Assembly: GCA_018607135.1 (NCBI GenBank)
Contig: JABBCA010000033.1
Location: forward strand, 55,265-119,264
DNA length: 64,000 nt
Source: Opitutales bacterium
GTDB taxonomy: Bacteria > Verrucomicrobiota > Verrucomicrobiia > Opitutales > Coraliomargaritaceae
Direction of reading: 5' to 3'
Shown: positions 60,893 to 64,000 of the stretch, piece after piece
How positions within the stretch are numbered: the stretch's first letter is position 1
How the letters are laid out: each line of letters starts with the position of its first letter
Translations under genes and position numbers: made by a program
The notes under the pieces: generated by a model
What the model was told of the DNA's origin: nothing
Databases searched by the model: none
The model's input: the letters and a program-made list of their open reading frames with translations, nothing else

Positions 60893-61529
60893 CTCTAAAG
60901 ATATACAGCCTCATTGGCGCCCTAATTTTTGCAACACGTCGGCGTTGCCGGATATCAAAGTGGTGCGGACTAATTTCATGATCAATTTTGTGTGCGTAGT
61001 GGTCGCACTGGTCGCACTGTTTTTTGTCTTAGAGCGGGAATACAGAGCGCATGGACTGATTGCAGAAGTTGAACGTATGGATCAGCAAATCCAGGAAGTG
61101 ACGCCTTCAAATGAATTGGCCTTGAAGGAAAGTGAGGCATTCAAAAGTGTATCATCAAACATCATCGACATTGAAAATTTTTACGACGCACCTGAGACGA
61201 TGCATGCGTTGATCGTGAAGGTCTCAAAATTGCGCCCCGAAGGACTGTCCTTTGATCAATTTATTGTCCAAGAAACATTGGGCAAAAAAGGAAGCAAGGT
61301 CTACGTAGAGTATAAAATAACGTTAGCAGGTGACGTTGAGGATCCTATTTTGCTAAGCGATTTTAAAGCTGCGGTCGAAAATTCAGACGTCTTTGAATTC
61401 GAAGCTAGAGGTTTCAAAGTCGACGAGTCGCTGATGGCTCGCAATGTGACTACTGGAATTTTCCCTTACCGGCTTTCGATTCTGATATCACCGCAAATTC
61501 CTGTGAAAGAAAAGAAAGCGGAGGGCTGA
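60882..61529 (+). CDS. PilN-like inner-membrane protein
   Basis: The ATG at 60882, preceded by the strong ribosome-binding string AGAAGGGGG, gives 215 residues; an earlier start at 60858 is weaker. The short cytoplasmic N terminus ([19 protein letters not shown]) is followed by one membrane helix ([17 protein letters not shown]), a coiled coil ([20 protein letters not shown]) and a periplasmic ferredoxin-like domain ([17 protein letters not shown]). This is the PilN/GspL-like topology, and the P-N-x-x-N-T-S-like N-terminal string suits contact with PilM. Confidence 0.7.
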   Translation: MASSSKDIQPHWRPNFCNTSALPDIKVVRTNFMINFVCVVVALVALFFVLEREYRAHGLIAEVERMDQQIQEVTPSNELALKESEAFKSVSSNIIDIENFYDAPETMHALIVKVSKLRPEGLSFDQFIVQETLGKKGSKVYVEYKITLAGDVEDPILLSDFKAAVENSDVFEFEARGFKVDESLMARNVTTGIFPYRLSILISPQIPVKEKKAEG

Positions 61530-61534
61530 TTCTC

Positions 61535-62101
61535 ATGAGCAAAATTGATATTATTAAGAGCTATCCTTTAGTCATTGTAAGTCTTGTCATTACACTTACA
61601 TGTGTTGCTTTTACTTTTTTTCGTGGCGATAGGATTGCTACGCTTGAGGCTCGCGAAACTGCGCTTTACGAACAGATTCGCCTGATCGAAAAGAATAAGA
61701 TTAATGTGAACGGCTTAAACGAAGATTTAGCGTCGCTCAAAGAAGTTGTTGGAGGCATTGAAGAGCGTCTGTTTGACCCAGAACAACGGGCCGTGAACAC
61801 ACGTTTTTTTTATTCATACGAAGATGAATTTGATATGGTGATTACTAAGGTTGCCGAAGATGCGACTGAAGACCCAGTGCTCGGTAAAAAGGGACCTAAT
61901 GAACTCAAGCAATATTCTGTTTTAACTTATTACTTAAGTGTGAAAACGGATTTCCATGAATTCCTTCGTTTTTTACACACATTGCACACTGACGAGCCCA
62001 TAATGCGTGTGTCCGAATTTCAACTATTCAAAGTCGGCGGCAAAGACTCTGAGTCACTTGAAGCACAGATCAATGTCCGGGTCTTAGCAAAAGCTGAATG
62101 A
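61535..62101 (+). CDS. PilO-like inner-membrane protein
   Basis: A 188-residue protein with a short cytoplasmic N terminus, one helix (YPLVIVSLVITLTCVAFTFF), coiled coil (EARETALYEQIRLIEKNKIN) and a periplasmic domain ending VRVLAKAE. The topology matches PilO/GspM. It is six bases downstream of the PilN-like gene, and its stop codon overlaps the next start by ATGA. It probably forms a dimer with the PilN-like protein. Sequence identity with known PilO is low. Confidence 0.68.
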   Translation: MSKIDIIKSYPLVIVSLVITLTCVAFTFFRGDRIATLEARETALYEQIRLIEKNKINVNGLNEDLASLKEVVGGIEERLFDPEQRAVNTRFFYSYEDEFDMVITKVAEDATEDPVLGKKGPNELKQYSVLTYYLSVKTDFHEFLRFLHTLHTDEPIMRVSEFQLFKVGGKDSESLEAQINVRVLAKAE

Positions 62102-62691
62102 TGATCTCTATTATGAAATACAAATTTTCAGCAATACTGACGGCAATTGTTTTAACACATTCAATGCTGCATGCAGCAGAAATTAAATTTGCAGCAAAGA
62201 AGGGTGAGGTTGTGGCGCACTCAGAGCGTGAGGTCGTTTTGTCGGTTGCAAAGAAACACTTGGAGGGGAAAGGCGAGGGGGCATTTCTTGCCGAATTGAA
62301 ATCGGTCGAAGAACCATTTGGACTAGTATCAACAACAGGTAAAGACTCGACCACCAAGGCCGTGGCAACAGAAGAATCAAAGCCCGCACCAGAAATTGTA
62401 TACGACGACGCATCGGTCTTGAAGGTCATTGCAGATAATTTTTCAAAGCAAATTCGGGGCACCCTCGCGCGCGGTAACAACAGTTATATTCAGCTGCAAG
62501 GCGGCGGGTTGTTGAAAGAGGGCGCATCATTCGCTGGATACATTTCTGAGGCAAAAGATAAGCCATATAATGTTAAATTAATCGAAGTGACATCCGACGA
62601 ATTTACCCTTAGCCTTGGCGAAGCAAGTTTAACGAAAACGTATTCTGATAACTCGGATGGCGTTAAAAGAACACAACCATTGACCCCATAA
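62098..62691 (+). CDS. PilP-like periplasmic protein
   Basis: Up to 197 residues; ATG at 62098 or 62113. The signal peptide reads SAILTAIVLTHSMLHAAEI. The middle is low-complexity charged, and the last 100 residues (VLKVIADNFSKQIRGTLARG, LLKEGASFAGYISEA, DKPYNVKLIEVTSDEFTLSL) resemble a small beta-domain of the PilP/GspC HR type that binds the secretin. Function is inferred chiefly from gene order. It is followed after 51 bases by the secretin. Confidence 0.6.
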   Translation: MMISIMKYKFSAILTAIVLTHSMLHAAEIKFAAKKGEVVAHSEREVVLSVAKKHLEGKGEGAFLAELKSVEEPFGLVSTTGKDSTTKAVATEESKPAPEIVYDDASVLKVIADNFSKQIRGTLARGNNSYIQLQGGGLLKEGASFAGYISEAKDKPYNVKLIEVTSDEFTLSLGEASLTKTYSDNSDGVKRTQPLTP

Positions 62692-62742
62692 ACCAGTAAC
62701 CCTAACTCCGATAAATTTAATCGCACACTAACCAACTGTCCT

Positions 62743-64000
62743 ATGAAAATAAAAACCACCTACTTCTTAATGCTCCTTGCGCCGTTCTCCTTGTGGGCGC
62801 AGGCGAGTTCTACCGAAACCGCCGACATTGTCGTGATTGACGAAACGCCCTCGGGCACGCTCGCCATTTCAGAAAGTTCCGCTGGCGCGGTTCCGACAGT
62901 GGTTGAAATCCCCGAAGCCGAGATTGAAGGTCTTGTGGTTTCTCAGCCCAGCATCCCTGTGGTAACTGAGCAAATGCCAAGTGGCACAGAGGTGGTTCTG
63001 GAAATGCCAGGTCAAGAATCAGGAAGTGGAAGCGCAGTGATGGATACGGAGGAGACCATTTCTGTTGATTTTCCAGACGAAGATGTCCGCACCATTTTAC
63101 GTAATGTGGCAGATTTGTTCGACCTTAATTTGGTCATTCCAGATACATTGCAGGGTCGGACTTCGCTCAAGTTAAGCAACATTACTTGGCGGCAAGTATT
63201 TGAAGTCGTTCTAGAGCCACTGGGGTTTACTTATGTGGTCGACCGCAACATCATCCGCATCAAAAGCCTAGAGGAAATTACCGCGGAGCCTGTGGATACA
63301 CGTGTATTCATTGCGAACTACGCACGTGCGAACGAGCTAGCAGGATCGCTTGCTCCATTGGTGGATACAACCGTTGGAGGTCGTGTTCAAGTGGATATTC
63401 GCAGCAATGCGCTAGTCGTGACTGAACGCCCATCACGTATGAATAAAATACAAGAAATTATTGAGCGTTTGGATAAGCCGAATCATCAAGTGATGATTGA
63501 GTCTAAATTCGTTGAAGTTTCTCAAGGTGATGAATTCGACCTTGGTGTTAACTGGGCTTATGTTGGTAGTGATGACGCTGATAATTTAGTGAATCCAGGA
63601 AGTGGTGTTGGTAATGGGTCGGTTTATAATACGATCCCTGGCACCTTAGGCTCAACTGTCGTTGATCCTGACACTGGCACTACTACTACTTTACCAGGAA
63701 CTCCTGACCTTAACACTTTCATAGACCCTTTAAATGGTCGCGGTCTTCTTGCGGTTTTCTCTCGTCAAGAATTTGCAGCGACCTTGAGTGCGTTGGATGA
63801 CAGAAATACCTCTGAACTCGTCTCTAATCCAACAGTTGTGGTGATGAATAATCAGCCGGCTCAGTTTGATGTGGGTGTCGATTATCCGATCCGTGAAGTG
63901 ACCTTTAATCCTGAGACAGGACGAACTGAGTCTGGTGAAGTGACGAAGGAGTTTATCGGTATTGATTTGGATGTCACTCCATCCGTCAATGCAGCTGGAA
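62743..64000 (+). CDS. Secretin (PilQ/GspD-like), N-terminal part
   Basis: The ATG at 62743 opens a frame that runs off the window end, so 419 codons are visible. Signal peptide: TTYFLMLLAPFSLWAQA. An acidic, proline/serine-rich linker (to residue 100) precedes the STN/N1-like domain: DEDVRTILRNVADLFDLNLV, PDTLQGRTSLKLSNITWRQV, FEVVLEPLGFTYVVD and NIIRIKSLEEITA. Then comes the secretin N domain (NALVVTERPSRMNKIQEIIE, KPNHQVMIESKFVEVSQGD) and the start of the secretin core (ALDDRNTSELVSNPTVVVMN). It forms the outer-membrane pore for pili or secretion. It completes the PilM-N-O-P-Q-like order. Confidence 0.92.
   Translation, partial: MKIKTTYFLMLLAPFSLWAQASSTETADIVVIDETPSGTLAISESSAGAVPTVVEIPEAEIEGLVVSQPSIPVVTEQMPSGTEVVLEMPGQESGSGSAVMDTEETISVDFPDEDVRTILRNVADLFDLNLVIPDTLQGRTSLKLSNITWRQVFEVVLEPLGFTYVVDRNIIRIKSLEEITAEPVDTRVFIANYARANELAGSLAPLVDTTVGGRVQVDIRSNALVVTERPSRMNKIQEIIERLDKPNHQVMIESKFVEVSQGDEFDLGVNWAYVGSDDADNLVNPGSGVGNGSVYNTIPGTLGSTVVDPDTGTTTTLPGTPDLNTFIDPLNGRGLLAVFSRQEFAATLSALDDRNTSELVSNPTVVVMNNQPAQFDVGVDYPIREVTFNPETGRTESGEVTKEFIGIDLDVTPSVNAAG

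Overview
The window looks like a chromosomal piece of a marine Verrucomicrobiota bacterium of the Opitutae type (Coraliomargarita or Lentimonas-like). This is an inference from gene content: secreted sulfatases and fucosidase-type glycoside hydrolases, a PEP-CTERM protein, tails of the 'DGLPNLMKYTLG' type common in Verrucomicrobiota secreted enzymes, many large secreted beta-rich proteins, and a cluster resembling pilM-N-O-P-Q. No phage, transposase, CRISPR array or rRNA was seen. One tRNA is present.

Bases 1-24,000 are an accessory carbohydrate region. On the + strand lie a malectin/MAM-type protein, a sulfatase, a 1089-residue putative glycosidase, a GH95-like (DUF5703-type) enzyme, a very large multidomain sulfatase and a PEP-CTERM protein. 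On the - strand are a decayed gene, a second member of the putative glycosidase family, a DUF2961/GH172-type protein, a GATase-like secreted protein and a GH95 alpha-L-fucosidase-type enzyme. A third member of the putative glycosidase family follows on the + strand. Together they suggest desulfation and trimming of a sulfated, probably fucose-containing algal polysaccharide outside the cytoplasm. Transporters, a sulfatase-maturing enzyme and a dedicated regulator are absent from the window. A shared GTTANNNNTAAC element upstream of several of these genes may be a common operator.

Bases 24,000-35,200 are mainly core metabolism: a repeat-helical membrane-anchored protein, the three-gene proton-translocating transhydrogenase (pntAA-pntAB-pntB), class II fructose-bisphosphate aldolase, a Ser/Thr kinase paired with rpoN, an ErpA-like Fe-S protein, class I fumarase and a YkgJ-type cysteine-cluster protein.

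Bases 35,200-39,700 hold the region I find most interesting: a small secreted protein made of four CxxxC repeats, then an operon of porin, FMN-binding protein (with a flavinylation motif), PepSY-TM protein and ApbE. Two Fur-box-like sites lie upstream of the porin. I read it as an iron-controlled, flavinylated electron-transfer or ferric-reduction module.

Bases 39,800-48,000 carry tRNA-Arg(CCG), a CysZ/EI24-like protein, MOSC and MoaE proteins, DeoC, DAHP synthase, a CPBP protease, PyrC and PyrB. Bases 48,100-52,900 encode a Mn/Zn-type ABC transporter whose first permease is fused to a DtxR-like sensor domain, with an 18-bp palindrome at its promoter and a broken GNAT gene inside the operon. 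Then come a LysR regulator, a YggS-type PLP protein, a CNT nucleoside transporter, a PhoD-like phosphatase, TrpS, ribosomal protein S20, an RluA-like protein and a 31-residue AURKAIP1/COX24-like peptide. The window ends in the PilM-N-O-P-like genes and a truncated secretin.

A further recurring signal is a set of degenerate 7- or 8-bp tandem repeat arrays that fill short spacers between genes of core operons.
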